48,331 nt of DNA from Mesorhizobium sp. ORS 3324. Lineage in GTDB: Bacteria; Pseudomonadota; Alphaproteobacteria; Rhizobiales; Rhizobiaceae. The notes beneath the pieces were generated by a model. That model saw nothing but the letters and a program-made list of their open reading frames with translations, did no database searches and had not been told where the DNA came from. Both the position numbers and the translations under genes were made by a program. This document shows, piece after piece, positions 1-9,973 of the stretch. The stretch's first letter is position 1, and each line of letters opens with the position of its first letter. The DNA lies in NCBI GenBank assembly GCA_000824825.2, contig LM655210.1:1-48331 (forward strand), written 5' to 3'.

Positions 1-290
1 CATGAACACAGTTGCCATGCCGTGACGTCAAGGCGTTGCAACGGTGCAGAATTCTGCACTGCATATGGATTGCAGAGAGAGTTAACGTCTTCAGCTTTGC
101 TTAACCCATCCAGGCCACCATCGTCCTATGCTTCTTCCCTTCCTTCGGATCCTCGCTCCGACGTCGGCCACTCTTTCGGTGCTCACGTTCCTTGCGCTTG
201 ACCCGCATAGCGCGTCATTCGCTTTCTGGGTGACGCTACCTTTGAATGCGGCAGGGTGGTCCGCGCTTCGCAAAGCCGGGACAGCCCGAC
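1..290. other. Left-edge non-coding stretch
   Basis: No convincing gene is seen. The only sizeable open frame (complement of 91-273) resembles no family I know and lacks a good ribosome-binding site. The stretch lies downstream of the leftward cpaA gene, so it would hold that operon's 3' end. I see no clear terminator hairpin with a T-run. Confidence 0.5.
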
Positions 291-836
291 TCAGTTAAGC
301 TGCTCCAATATTCCGGAACTGGTTGCAACCCTCAGCGCGTAGTACATCTGCAGCGCTATTGCACAGATAGCAGCTGCCGAGATCGGCACGCCGAACGGCA
401 CGACCCCCTTGCGATCCAGATGCTGCACATAGTGGCGAAACATGCCTGCCGGCAGCAGGAAAGGATTCTTGACCACCGTTGCGGTGGCGATGGCGAAAAC
501 CAGCAGCAGCAGTGAAAACACGACCAGGTCGCTTCCGCCAATCAGAAACGGCGTAACGCTCATGAGCTTGACGTCGCCGGCGCCGACCTTACGCAAGAGC
601 CAGAACGGAAAGAGCGCAGCAAAAAGGATGAAGCCGCCGATCGCGCTGATGGCCATCTCCAGCCACGAGTGGGTCTGCAGTGCTTGGAACTGCAACGCAC
701 CGAGCCCCAAGCAGAGCAGCAGCAGCACATCACGGTTGGTTATCTTCTGCGTGGAGAAATCGGTCCAGGCGACCCTCGCCAGCAACAGGATAGCCAGCGC
801 CTTGAACAAAAGCGTCGCGGCCAGCAGCAGGCTCAT
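291..836 (-). CDS. cpaA: Prepilin peptidase CpaA/TadV (A24 family)
   Basis: This is a 181-residue integral membrane aspartic protease that should cleave the leader from the Flp prepilin at the inner membrane. The sequence is almost entirely hydrophobic segments. It carries the two family motifs: an early aspartate in a WTDF context after the first membrane segment, and GAGDVKLM (the GxGD motif) near the middle. The length fits the short CpaA/TadV type, which lacks the methyltransferase domain of type IV PilD. It is the last gene of the leftward tad operon, and its ATG overlaps the tadD stop by 4 nt (ATGA), which suggests translational coupling. The call is firm because of the motifs and the context. 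Confidence 0.9.
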   Translation of the reverse strand: MSLLLAATLLFKALAILLLARVAWTDFSTQKITNRDVLLLLCLGLGALQFQALQTHSWLEMAISAIGGFILFAALFPFWLLRKVGAGDVKLMSVTPFLIGGSDLVVFSLLLLVFAIATATVVKNPFLLPAGMFRHYVQHLDRKGVVPFGVPISAAAICAIALQMYYALRVATSSGILEQLN

Positions 837-1384
837 GACCGCTCTATGTTACGCACGCTCGACGACAACAGCTTCAGATTGTTGGCCACTGTCGGATCAT
901 TCGGCGCGAGCTCATAGGCCTTGAGGAAGTTGGTGCGCGCCTCCTGCAGCTTGCCACGCAGCAGATAGGAGTAGCCGACATTGTTGTAGTATTCGGGGGT
1001 CGCGCCAAGCAGACGGTAAGCCCGGCCATAGGCGAGGTCTGCCAGATCGAAGCGGCGGATGCGATCGCAGGAGGCGGCAAGGCCCAGCCAGGCGACGCCG
1101 TCATTGGGCGCAAGGCGGGTGGCCTTGTAGAACAGGGCGCCGGCATTGCCGTAGTTCTCGGAACGGAACTGGGTCTTGGCCTCGGTGACCGCCTGATCCG
1201 AAGCATAATAGTCGACGTCGCTGACCGTCTTCAGCCCGTCGAAGGCATCGCCGAAGGCAGTGTAATCGCCTTTGGCAGGCTCGTTAGTGCGAACGACGCC
1301 GTTGGCGATGTCTTTCGTTTGGCAGCCCGCAAGGAAGATGAGCAGCAGGCTGGTCATGACTGCGAGGCGCTTTGGCCGTGTCAT
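833..1384 (-). CDS. tadD: TadD-like TPR lipoprotein of the Flp pilus system
   Basis: This is a 183-residue protein with a lipoprotein signal (hydrophobic stretch ending in LAGC) followed by tetratricopeptide-like helices. Examples are a repeat around NAGALFYKATRLAPND and another around ARTNFLKAYELAPND. TadD-type proteins are outer-membrane-linked pilotins or scaffolds for the secretin. I prefer ATG at 1384; a GTG at 1396 in frame is the alternative. The gene lies between tadC (upstream) and cpaA (overlapping by 4 nt), the usual tad order. Family membership is clear, but the precise role is inferred from other Tad systems. Confidence 0.85.
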   Translation of the reverse strand: MTRPKRLAVMTSLLLIFLAGCQTKDIANGVVRTNEPAKGDYTAFGDAFDGLKTVSDVDYYASDQAVTEAKTQFRSENYGNAGALFYKATRLAPNDGVAWLGLAASCDRIRRFDLADLAYGRAYRLLGATPEYYNNVGYSYLLRGKLQEARTNFLKAYELAPNDPTVANNLKLLSSSVRNIERS

Positions 1385-1436
1385 TGTGTGTCCCACGAAT
1401 CCCCGAATCTGTTTTAGAGGCTAATCATGCGACGGG

Positions 1437-2387
1437 CTAGAAGAAAATGCCTCTCATACGGATGATCACCGGCAGCATGATCACCATGAGGACAACCGGG
1501 AAGATGCAAAGCCCCAGCGGGATCATCATCTTGACAGGCAGCGCGTTGGCGCGCTCTTCCGCCTGAAGGATGCGCTGGCTGCGCATTTCGGCGCTGTAGA
1601 CGCGAAGCGCTTCCGTCAGGCTGGTGCCGAGTTCTTCAGACTGCCGAAAGAGCACAGCCAAGGCCTTGGCTTCATCGAGCCCGATGCGGTCCGCCAGTTC
1701 GCGCAGCGCTTCGCGCAACGGCTTGCCGGCACGAAGTTGCAGATTCATAATCGCAAGCTGGATGCCCAGCCATTTGTGGGTGCCGGCCATCTCCTGGCTC
1801 ACACGCTCGACCGCCGCTTCGAGGCTCATTCCGGCATCAGCGCAGGTAATCATCATATCCATGAAATCGGGGAACGAACGACGATAGATTTGCTTCTGCG
1901 CGTTTTCAAACCGATCGAGCATGATGCTGGGGATGACGATGCAAGCAAGTCCAAACAGGAATGCGCCTGCGACTGGAATAAACGCAGGCAATTTTGCTGG
2001 CAGTATCCGCGATAGCAACGCGTAGACAAAGAGAAAGCCTATGCAGACGGCACCAAGCCGGCAGAGCGTATACATAAGAGGTGCACTCGATTGATAAAAA
2101 CCAGCGCGGAAAAGCTTGGCCTCAAGGGCGTTAGGTTCATTCCGTTCCTTTTCGAGCGTCTTGAAATAGGCATCGACGGGCTTCTGCGCCGCAATCTTGG
2201 CCCGGCGATCCTGGCCCAAAATCGAGCGACGATCCACTGGACCGTCGCCCACGAGGCTATCCGCCACTAGCCTGCGCGTCTGCATTGCCGGCAGAAATAC
2301 CAGCGCGGCGAATAGGAACAAGGCCACCGCCGCCATGAAGACAGCGATGGAGACCAGGAAACTTAGGTCGTTGAGGTTCGAAAGCAA
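1437..2387 (-). CDS. tadC: TadC inner-membrane platform protein
   Basis: This is a 316-residue T2SSF-domain protein. It has an N-terminal membrane segment, a cytoplasmic region and several C-terminal membrane segments. The conserved part includes FPDFMDMM, MSLEAAVERV and the LGTSLTEALRVYS stretch typical of GspF/TadC. With TadB it should form the inner-membrane platform that the CpaF ATPase acts on. Start choice: the only upstream initiator is a TTG at 2387, preceded by an AGGAG-like sequence about 12 nt away. The next in-frame ATG would delete the first membrane segment, so I keep the TTG. It starts 15 nt after the tadB stop and is certainly in the same operon. Confidence 0.9.
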   Translation of the reverse strand: MLSNLNDLSFLVSIAVFMAAVALFLFAALVFLPAMQTRRLVADSLVGDGPVDRRSILGQDRRAKIAAQKPVDAYFKTLEKERNEPNALEAKLFRAGFYQSSAPLMYTLCRLGAVCIGFLFVYALLSRILPAKLPAFIPVAGAFLFGLACIVIPSIMLDRFENAQKQIYRRSFPDFMDMMITCADAGMSLEAAVERVSQEMAGTHKWLGIQLAIMNLQLRAGKPLREALRELADRIGLDEAKALAVLFRQSEELGTSLTEALRVYSAEMRSQRILQAEERANALPVKMMIPLGLCIFPVVLMVIMLPVIIRMRGIFF

Positions 2388-2402
2388 ACTAATCGCTCGC
2401 TC

Positions 2403-3373
2403 CTAGAAGTCGAAGGTGACCATGCGGTACATGATGAAGTCGCCCAGCAGCGCCCACATGCCGAAGATCAAGAACACCGGCAGTATCACCGGGTTCCCCC
2501 AGACTTTTCCATAGTAGGCTGGTGCAATGAGCTGCAGGATCAGGAACATCGCTACTGGGAACAGTGATATGATCCAGGCGGAGACGCGCCCTTCGGAAGA
2601 AAGGGCTCTGATTTTCATTTTTAGCTTCTGACGTTCGCGCAGGACCGATGAGAGGTTGGCGAGAATTTCGGTGAGATTGCCGCCCGTTTTTGATTGGATA
2701 GACAACGACACTGACAATAGGTGAAGCCCTTCGAAACCGACTCGTTCTGAGAGCTTCCTTACGGCCTGCTCCATGCTGAGCCCGAAAGTGATCTCGTCGG
2801 CGACGATCCCGAATTCCGTGCCAAGCGGATCGGCCATCTCGCGAGCTACAAGGCCTATCGCAACGGAGGCAGGGTGCCCAGCGCGCAGTGACCGAACGAT
2901 CATGTCCAGGGCATCCGGCAGTTGCTTGGAAAACTTCTGGATTCTCTTCCTGCGGGCTCGCCGCAGAACGAGTAGCGGCATTACAAACCCCACCAATAAG
3001 AAGACGATGAAAGTTGCTGGGACTGCAATACCGATGAGGAACCAAAGCAGCAGCGCCAGTGCCAGGCCGGCGAGAAGAAATGACGTCGCAAAAGTCAAAG
3101 GATTTCCAGTGACGCCTGACTGCGTGTACAGCCGGTTCAGCCACAACAACCCGAAAACAAAGTCCCCAGAGTCCGTTAGGCCGCGTTCGCGCAACAAGGT
3201 CTGCAAAGTCTGTTCCGCGGGCACGTCATCGGCCAAGCGGCGCAGCCGATGGTTGACCGCCACGAATCGAGAGCGTCTACTAGACAACGAAAGATAAAAG
3301 GCCTCTCCGGCAAGAATGACGGAAGCGGCAGCTACGACGTAGATAAAATAAAGAAGTGCCTGTCCGTTTAGCA

Positions 3374-3374
<1 letters not shown>
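2403..3374 (-). CDS. tadB: TadB inner-membrane platform protein
   Basis: This is a 323-residue T2SSF-domain protein, paralogous to its neighbour TadC. N-terminal and central hydrophobic segments flank a basic stretch (RRARRKRIQKF), followed by the conserved QLPDALDMIVRSLRAGH region and GTEFGIVADEI. It ends with further membrane helices. TadB and TadC together anchor pilus assembly in the inner membrane. The ATG at 3374 overlaps the cpaF stop (TAATG), so the two are translationally coupled. The DNA here appears slightly less GC-biased at third positions than cpaF, but the family signature is intact. Confidence 0.9.
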
Positions 3375-4756
<1,382 letters not shown>

Positions 4757-5248
4757 ACGGCTTACCCCCTGCGATCTGCCCTGGATCGAAACTAAGCGTT
4801 AACCACGAGGGGCACAAGCGGCCCATACGCTACAAGACGTATATTACTTGCGACATAGTTAAAATTGAACTTCTGATAAATCGTTTTACTTCTAGCTTGA
4901 CTCACAATGGCAGACCAAAGTCCTAGGACCTTTGTCCCCGTGCGAACGACCGCTCCACTAAGCCGTTTAATATAAATGGATATGTTGCATCCCTAATATG
5001 AGCGACTCATCGATCGAAGTGGGCAGAAATGTGAATGAATGGTTAAGAACGCTTGAAAACCAAGCCGAATCAAGCTCTTGTCAAAATCGACATTGCGATC
5101 TTTCAGGTATTGAAAGGTTAAGAGACTGTTAATCCGTTTGACAGGGCTTTTTCGCGGGAGAAGGATTGAAGGTGACGGGGGATGCTGGGTATGGGGTTCA
5201 TCCTTGGCTCGTCTCGTCGGGTTCAAACCTCCAAAGGGAGAAATTGGC
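4757..5248. other. Divergent regulatory region between cpaF and flp
   Basis: This 492-nt region is AT-rich relative to its neighbours and holds no supported gene. It must contain the promoters for both arms of the tad locus. The clear element is a CtrA-type box at 5118-5132. Additional TTAA-containing half-sites occur nearby (for example around 5041 and 4799) but without a properly spaced partner. Confidence 0.6.
5118..5132 (+). promoter_or_regulatory. CtrA-type box upstream of the Flp pilin
   Basis: The sequence TTAA-GAGACTG-TTAA matches the full CtrA consensus TTAA-N7-TTAA exactly. Its position, about 117 nt upstream of the pilin ATG, would suit a box overlapping the -35 region of a pilin promoter with a leader near 85 nt. 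In Caulobacter pilA is known to be controlled by CtrA. That the same holds here is inference. Confidence 0.65.
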
Positions 5249-5467
5249 ATGAAGAAGCTCATGACGATGGCCCGGCAGTTCCGCGACGAAGAAAACGGCG
5301 CTGCTATGGTCGAATATTCGATCCTGGTCGGGATTATCGCTGCGGCGGCGATCCTGGCGATCCTTGCGATCGGAGCCTGGGTCACTGGCCGCTTCACCGG
5401 CCTCTGCAACACGCTCGGTAGTTCCGGCGTTGGCACCTGCGACCCAGTTGCCGGCACTGGCAGCTGA
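5249..5467 (+). CDS. flp: Flp-type major pilin
   Basis: This is a 72-residue Flp prepilin. The N-terminal leader ends at Gly17, followed by AAMVEY, with Glu at +5 and Tyr at +6 of the mature protein as in the Flp motif. One long hydrophobic helix then covers about residues 24-45. CpaA should cleave after Gly17 to leave a 55-residue pilin. The ATG at 5249 follows AAAGGGAG by 8 nt. A longer in-frame start at 5138 would ruin the leader and is rejected. Unusually for Flp pilins I remember, the tail carries two cysteines (Cys53 and Cys64) that could form a disulfide loop. It is followed by a strong stem-loop. Confidence 0.93.
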   Translation: MKKLMTMARQFRDEENGAAMVEYSILVGIIAAAAILAILAIGAWVTGRFTGLCNTLGSSGVGTCDPVAGTGS

Positions 5468-5478
5468 TTGTCATACCA

Positions 5479-5509
5479 AGTCAGGCCCAGGTCTCCCCTG
5501 GGCCTGACT
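5479..5509 (+). terminator. Stem-loop after the pilin gene
   Basis: This is a perfect 13-bp inverted repeat (arms 5479-5491 and 5497-5509) with a 5-nt loop, 11 nt after the pilin stop. Only a short TT follows, so it may be a partial terminator or an mRNA-stabilising hairpin. Either would allow more pilin than downstream assembly protein from one transcript. Confidence 0.7.
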
Positions 5510-5563
5510 TTGGCTGCCGATCGAGGCGGCTAAAATAACCTTAGGGGTTTGGGGTTTGGGCCA

Positions 5564-6604
5564 ATGCGCGCCAATACGCTGATCATGATAGTCCTCGCCG
5601 GAATATTCGGTATTCTGGCAGTCGTACTCGCCAATATTTGGCTAGCGGGCCAGCGCAATGCCTTGGCTCAATCGAAAGGCCTGCAAGCGAGCAGCATTGT
5701 AGTGGCGGCCGCCCCTCTGAAATTTGGCGATGCGCTCAGCGTCGACAAATTGCGGGAAATTGCGTGGCCGGCGGGAGCCGTGCCGGCGGGAGCTTTCAAA
5801 ACTATCAAGGATGCGCTTGCCGGTAACGGCACACGGCAGGCCCTGCAAACGATCAGCGTCAACGAACCGGTTTTGGCCAGCAAGATTACTGGCCCGGGCC
5901 AGCGCGCGACGCTTTCGGCCGTGCTTGGCGAAGGCATGAAGGCGGTTTCCATTCGTGTCAACGACGTGCTTGGCGTTGCGGGTTTCGTTTTCCCAGGCGA
6001 TCGCGTCGACGTGCTTTTGACCCGTACCGTGCATAGCAATGACGGTCCCGACAAGAGCTTTGTTGACGTGCTGCTGCAGAGCGTCAAGGTGTTGGCCGTC
6101 GACCAAGTCGCCGACGAAAGCAAGGAAAACCCGCAAGTCGTGAAAGCAGTCACGGTCGAAGTCAGCACAAAGGACGCGCAGAAGCTGACGCTCGCCGCCG
6201 GCGCGGGTCAATTGTCGCTGGCACTTCGGCAAGCTGCTGCGAGCAAGGGCGAAGAAACCGAACGTGTCACGCTTTCAGACCTGACCGGAGAAACGCCCGA
6301 GGATGTCGCCAAGAGGCAAGCGGAACTCGAGAGGCAGAAGGCCGCCGAGGCCGCAGCCGCGGAAGAGCGCAAGCGAGCCGACGACAAGATCAACGGGCTG
6401 GCCCAGGCCGTGGAGCGGGTGGGCGACCAGATCGATAAGTTGAGCAAGGCGAAGCCTGCAACTACTGTTGCGCCTGCGCCACAACCGCAAGAAGTTGTAA
6501 AGGAAGTGGTCAAATATGTGCAGCCGGAGCCGCCAGCCCGGGCTACAATCGGCGTGTTTCGCGGCGTGAAGCTCGAAACATACGACGTGCCGCGACAGAG
6601 ATAG
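5564..6604 (+). CDS. cpaB: CpaB/RcpC pilus assembly protein (SAF domain)
   Basis: This is a 346-residue protein with an N-terminal signal-anchor (about residues 4-26). A SAF-like domain (around IVVAAAPLKFGDAL) and the RcpC/CpaB core with VNDVLGVAGFVFPGDRVDVLL follow. It is thought to be a periplasmic part linking secretin and pilus. ATG 5564 gives a clean signal-anchor; a TTG at 5549 is possible. The C-terminus is extended: a lysine/glutamate/alanine-rich segment of about 70 residues looks like a coiled coil, then a proline-rich part and a short conserved tail. Such a tail is longer than in typical CpaB and could reach another envelope component. Confidence 0.88.
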   Translation: MRANTLIMIVLAGIFGILAVVLANIWLAGQRNALAQSKGLQASSIVVAAAPLKFGDALSVDKLREIAWPAGAVPAGAFKTIKDALAGNGTRQALQTISVNEPVLASKITGPGQRATLSAVLGEGMKAVSIRVNDVLGVAGFVFPGDRVDVLLTRTVHSNDGPDKSFVDVLLQSVKVLAVDQVADESKENPQVVKAVTVEVSTKDAQKLTLAAGAGQLSLALRQAAASKGEETERVTLSDLTGETPEDVAKRQAELERQKAAEAAAAEERKRADDKINGLAQAVERVGDQIDKLSKAKPATTVAPAPQPQEVVKEVVKYVQPEPPARATIGVFRGVKLETYDVPRQR

Positions 6605-6660
6605 CGAAAGGCGCATTCGGATAGGGGGATCCGCGTGGGTCCGCAAGGGGGACGATCTAG

Positions 6661-8106
6661 ATGCGTTTTTTTCGAGGATCACTGGCCGCCGTCGCTCTGG
6701 CGTGGTCCTATATTGTGTTGCCGTTGAGCCCTGCGGTCCATGCCGCCGACCGTTTCATCGATGTGTCGAGCCCGTCGCTGCACCGCGTCTTCGTGCCCGT
6801 GTCGCAATCGGCAACGATCCAGGTGAATGCCACATTGGGCGACATCGTCGTCGGCGACGAGAGAATCGCCGACGCCCAGCCGATGACCGACAAGACGCTC
6901 TATGTCATCGGCAAGAGCGTCGGCACCACCACCGTCAACCTGTTTTCCGAGGACAAGCGCTCGTTGGGTGCCATCCAGGTCGAGGTCGGCCAGGATGTCA
7001 GCGACATGGCGGCCGCGATCCGCCAGGTGGCGCCGAAGGCACGCATCGAGATCGGGTCGATCAATGGCAAGGTTCGGCTGAGCGGCCATGTCAAGGACGC
7101 CGCGACGCTGGCGCAGATCGTCGAGGTAACGCAGCAATATGGCCCTGACGCCATTATCAATGCCGTCACGATCGACGACAGCGAGCAGGTCAATCTGTCA
7201 GTGCGCATCCTGGAAGCCAAGCGCAATGCCGGCCGCGATCTTGGTGTGTCGTTCAGGGGCCAGAATGGCAGTGGATCGACCAAGTTCGGAACCGGCGACG
7301 CGACGGTGGACAAGGACGGAACGGTGCTTGGGACGGGCGAGTTGATCAGCGGACTTCTGTCGCATTCAAGCCCGTTCGCGGCACTGATCACTCGTGTCAT
7401 CGACAGCAACGTCAAAGTCGATCTGATCATCCAGGCACTCGAGTCCAAAGGCGTCGTGCGCCTTTTGGCCGAACCGAACCTCACCACGGTTTCCGGCGAA
7501 ACCGCCAGTTTCAATGCCGGCGGCGAAGTGCCGATCCGCAGTGTCAATAGCCAGGGCGAGGTCGAAGTCCAGTTCAAGCAGTTCGGCGTCAATCTGAACT
7601 TCACGCCGGTGGTGCTAGACGACGGCAAGATCCATATCAAGCTGGCGCCGGAAGTCAGCGACCTGACCGGTTTCACCCCAGCGGGCGACCCGATCTTCAC
7701 CAACCGCAAGCTGGCAACCGTGGTCGACTTGCGAGACGGCCAGAGCTTCGCTGTGGGTGGACTTCTGTCCAGCAAGAACACCAGACTGCAGGACCAGGTG
7801 CCATGGCTCGGCCAGGTGCCGATCATCGGCGCGCTATTCCACAATTCGAGCACGCAGAAGGAAGAGACTGAGCTGGTCGTCATCGTGACGCCGCATGTAG
7901 TGCGGCCGGTCAAGCCGGGCGAGCAACTGGCAACGCCGTTCGACAAGACCAAGCCTGCCAACGATCCGGAACTCATGCTGCTCGGCCAGCTCGAAGTCAG
8001 CAAGGACATGATCCGCAAGTATGAGCTCGGCGAAGGTGTCACCGGCCCGTACGGCCACATGCTGGATGTGAAATCGAAGGACAAGCTGGTCTATGTCAAG
8101 AAATAA
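6661..8106 (+). CDS. cpaC: CpaC/RcpA outer-membrane secretin
   Basis: This is a 481-residue protein with a cleavable signal peptide (about 1-28, ending AVHAA). An N-terminal N0-like pilus-assembly domain (TLGDIVVGDERIADA), a BON-like stretch (KVRLSGHVKDAATLAQIV) and a type II/III secretin domain follow. The secretin domain includes LLAEPNLTTVSGETASFNAGG and the terminal VPWLGQVPIIGALF signature. It should form the multimeric outer-membrane channel for the Flp pilus. A GGGGGA ribosome-binding sequence precedes ATG 6661. The 3' end overlaps the next gene by 14 nt, indicating a compact operon. Confidence 0.93.
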   Translation: MRFFRGSLAAVALAWSYIVLPLSPAVHAADRFIDVSSPSLHRVFVPVSQSATIQVNATLGDIVVGDERIADAQPMTDKTLYVIGKSVGTTTVNLFSEDKRSLGAIQVEVGQDVSDMAAAIRQVAPKARIEIGSINGKVRLSGHVKDAATLAQIVEVTQQYGPDAIINAVTIDDSEQVNLSVRILEAKRNAGRDLGVSFRGQNGSGSTKFGTGDATVDKDGTVLGTGELISGLLSHSSPFAALITRVIDSNVKVDLIIQALESKGVVRLLAEPNLTTVSGETASFNAGGEVPIRSVNSQGEVEVQFKQFGVNLNFTPVVLDDGKIHIKLAPEVSDLTGFTPAGDPIFTNRKLATVVDLRDGQSFAVGGLLSSKNTRLQDQVPWLGQVPIIGALFHNSSTQKEETELVVIVTPHVVRPVKPGEQLATPFDKTKPANDPELMLLGQLEVSKDMIRKYELGEGVTGPYGHMLDVKSKDKLVYVKK

Positions 8107-8389
8107 GCTCCTGCTCGTCCTACTCGGCGCGAGCCTGCTTGCAGGCTGCGCAGCGGACTATCTGAACAACTACGACACGATGACGCTGGCCTCGGGCGAC
8201 TCGCAGAAGGCCAACCAGTTGCTGCAGACGGTCGATCCATACAATCCGGCTTCGAACAATACGAAGATCGAAGGCGATGGCGCACGGTCCGTCGGTGTGG
8301 TCCAGAGATACAAGCTTCCGCCCAAGACTTCCGGGCCGACGACGAACATGACGGTCAATGTCGGACCGGCCGGTGTGAGCGCGCAGTGA
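8093..8389 (+). CDS. Small lipoprotein in the cpaD position
   Basis: This is a 98-residue protein with a textbook lipoprotein signal: basic start, hydrophobic core, LLAGC lipobox at about residue 19. The mature part is about 80 residues, rich in Asn/Gln/Thr and with no domain I recognise. The gene overlaps cpaC by 14 nt. Its place between the secretin and the pseudopilins is where cpaD often lies, but it is far shorter than CpaD (about 200 or more residues) and lacks its conserved core. It may serve as a secretin pilotin or stabiliser. Function is inferred only from position and lipidation. Confidence 0.8.
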   Translation: MSRNKLLLVLLGASLLAGCAADYLNNYDTMTLASGDSQKANQLLQTVDPYNPASNNTKIEGDGARSVGVVQRYKLPPKTSGPTTNMTVNVGPAGVSAQ

Positions 8390-8458
8390 ACTGAACGAAA
8401 GGAAGCAATTGTGTCAGGCATGCGAGGAGCCTGATACGAAGGGGTAGAGGGTAGGGCC

Positions 8459-9973
8459 ATGTTGCGAACCATTCGCGCGTTCTGGCACGACCAAAGGGGA
8501 TTGGCGCTGATCCTGGTGAGTATCATGTTGCCGGCGATCATTGGTCTTTCCGTGCTTGCCATAGACATGAGTCGAGCCAACAACCTGCACAACGACCTGC
8601 AGAAAGGCGCCGATGCTATGGCGCTCGCCGCGGCGGCCGAACTCGACGGCAGGTCCGACTCCATCACAAGGGCTGATAGAGCCTTGGCTAACCTGGTGAG
8701 TAACCACTATAGGTTCTCAGGTACGACAGGTGTCGATCAGACGTTGCTGGCAGCCGGCGTATCTCGCCGTTATCTCAGATCGCTCCCCGCCTCCGACGCC
8801 TCGCCAATCACGTCCGCAAACGTCATCACCGACGAAGTGGCCGGCGCTCTTGAGGCGAGATACATCGAAGTCACCGCTACTCCTGTTGGATTCTTCTCGA
8901 TGTTTCCGGTCTCTTTCATAAGCGGAAACACAAGCGATAACTCTTTCACCGTCGGTGCGGTCTCGGTCGCCGGCTTCACGCGTGGGGTATGCGATTTCAC
9001 GCCGGTATACATCTGCAACCCATATGAGAATTCGACTGATAGTATCTATGCTGTCGCGTCCGACCCGACAAAGCGCCGGCGTCTTATCGAACTGCGCCAG
9101 CAGGGCGGCAGCACCGCACAAAACTCACCAGGAAACTACGGCTTCCTGCAACCCCCGAACGGTTCCGGCGGCGCAAATGCCATCAGGGACATGATCGCCA
9201 AGACCAAATCGCAGGCGTGCTACAATTCCCGCGGCGTCCTTCTGCGCCCCGGCTTCATTGCAACGGTTCGCGATGCGTTAAACGTCCGGTTCGACGTCTA
9301 CAACGGGTCGATGAACGGCAATAAGAACAATCCGAACTATGCGCCCGGCGAAAATGTGCGTAAGGGCTATAAAACCCAAGGCAACGCATGCAACGCCGCG
9401 GCCGTTAGTCCAGCACAACCGACCAATTTCGAACCATTTCCGCGCGATAGTTGCTTTGCTAGCGGGACTTGCACCATAGCCAACGGGCGCGTCGGCAATG
9501 GGAACTGGGACTTCAATCAGTATTGGAGCACCAATTTCGCCACCACGACAAATCCGGTGAGCGTTCCAAAGCCCCTTGGGGCAGACGGCGTGAGCCCTGC
9601 CAGCAATACAAACCAGCCGACTCGCTATAGCGTCTATCGTTACGAGATTTCGCAGGGTATCGTGGGCCATGCCTCGAATGGCGGTGAGATAGGCGCGCCA
9701 ACCTGCTCGCCAAACAAGGTGTCAAACCCTGACCGGCGTATCCTCTATGGCGCCATCCTGAACTGCCAGGCACTAGCCGCTGCCGGATTGATGAGCGGGG
9801 GTAATTCTTCGCCGCCTCTGCCAGTCGAAGCCTTCGGCAGCTTCTTCATCACTGAGACTGTCGAAAGCGGATCCGATCAGACAATCAGGGTCGAACTTGT
9901 CGATGTCACTGGACGCGAAGGCCAAGGTACGCTCGACAATTTCCTGCGCGACGAAGTGCAGCTCTACCGGTGA
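8459..9973 (+). CDS. TadG-like pilus protein with N-terminal pseudopilin helix
   Basis: This 504-residue protein begins with RDxRG-like DQRG and a hydrophobic helix (about residues 16-37), then a Flp-like segment (NNLHNDLQKGADAMALAAAAELDG). This is the Tad_N/TadG-type start. The long periplasmic region of about 450 residues is Ser/Asn/Gly-rich and has several cysteines. I see no metal-ion adhesion site (DxSxS) of a von Willebrand A domain, so it is shorter or different from classic TadG. It is likely a minor pilus or envelope-anchoring component. GGGG/AGGG purine runs precede ATG 8459. The stop overlaps the next start (TGATG). Confidence 0.82.
   Translation: MLRTIRAFWHDQRGLALILVSIMLPAIIGLSVLAIDMSRANNLHNDLQKGADAMALAAAAELDGRSDSITRADRALANLVSNHYRFSGTTGVDQTLLAAGVSRRYLRSLPASDASPITSANVITDEVAGALEARYIEVTATPVGFFSMFPVSFISGNTSDNSFTVGAVSVAGFTRGVCDFTPVYICNPYENSTDSIYAVASDPTKRRRLIELRQQGGSTAQNSPGNYGFLQPPNGSGGANAIRDMIAKTKSQACYNSRGVLLRPGFIATVRDALNVRFDVYNGSMNGNKNNPNYAPGENVRKGYKTQGNACNAAAVSPAQPTNFEPFPRDSCFASGTCTIANGRVGNGNWDFNQYWSTNFATTTNPVSVPKPLGADGVSPASNTNQPTRYSVYRYEISQGIVGHASNGGEIGAPTCSPNKVSNPDRRILYGAILNCQALAAAGLMSGGNSSPPLPVEAFGSFFITETVESGSDQTIRVELVDVTGREGQGTLDNFLRDEVQLYR

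Noticed and set aside
91..273. Open frame on the complement at the left edge
   Set aside because: No family resemblance, no good ribosome-binding site, and it lies between convergent or unknown edges. Treated as non-coding.
2389..3144. Long frame overlapping tadB in another frame of the same strand
   Set aside because: Shadow of tadB; low-complexity composition and no domain.
8093..8389. Naming the small lipoprotein CpaD
   Set aside because: Less than half the usual CpaD length and no conserved core.
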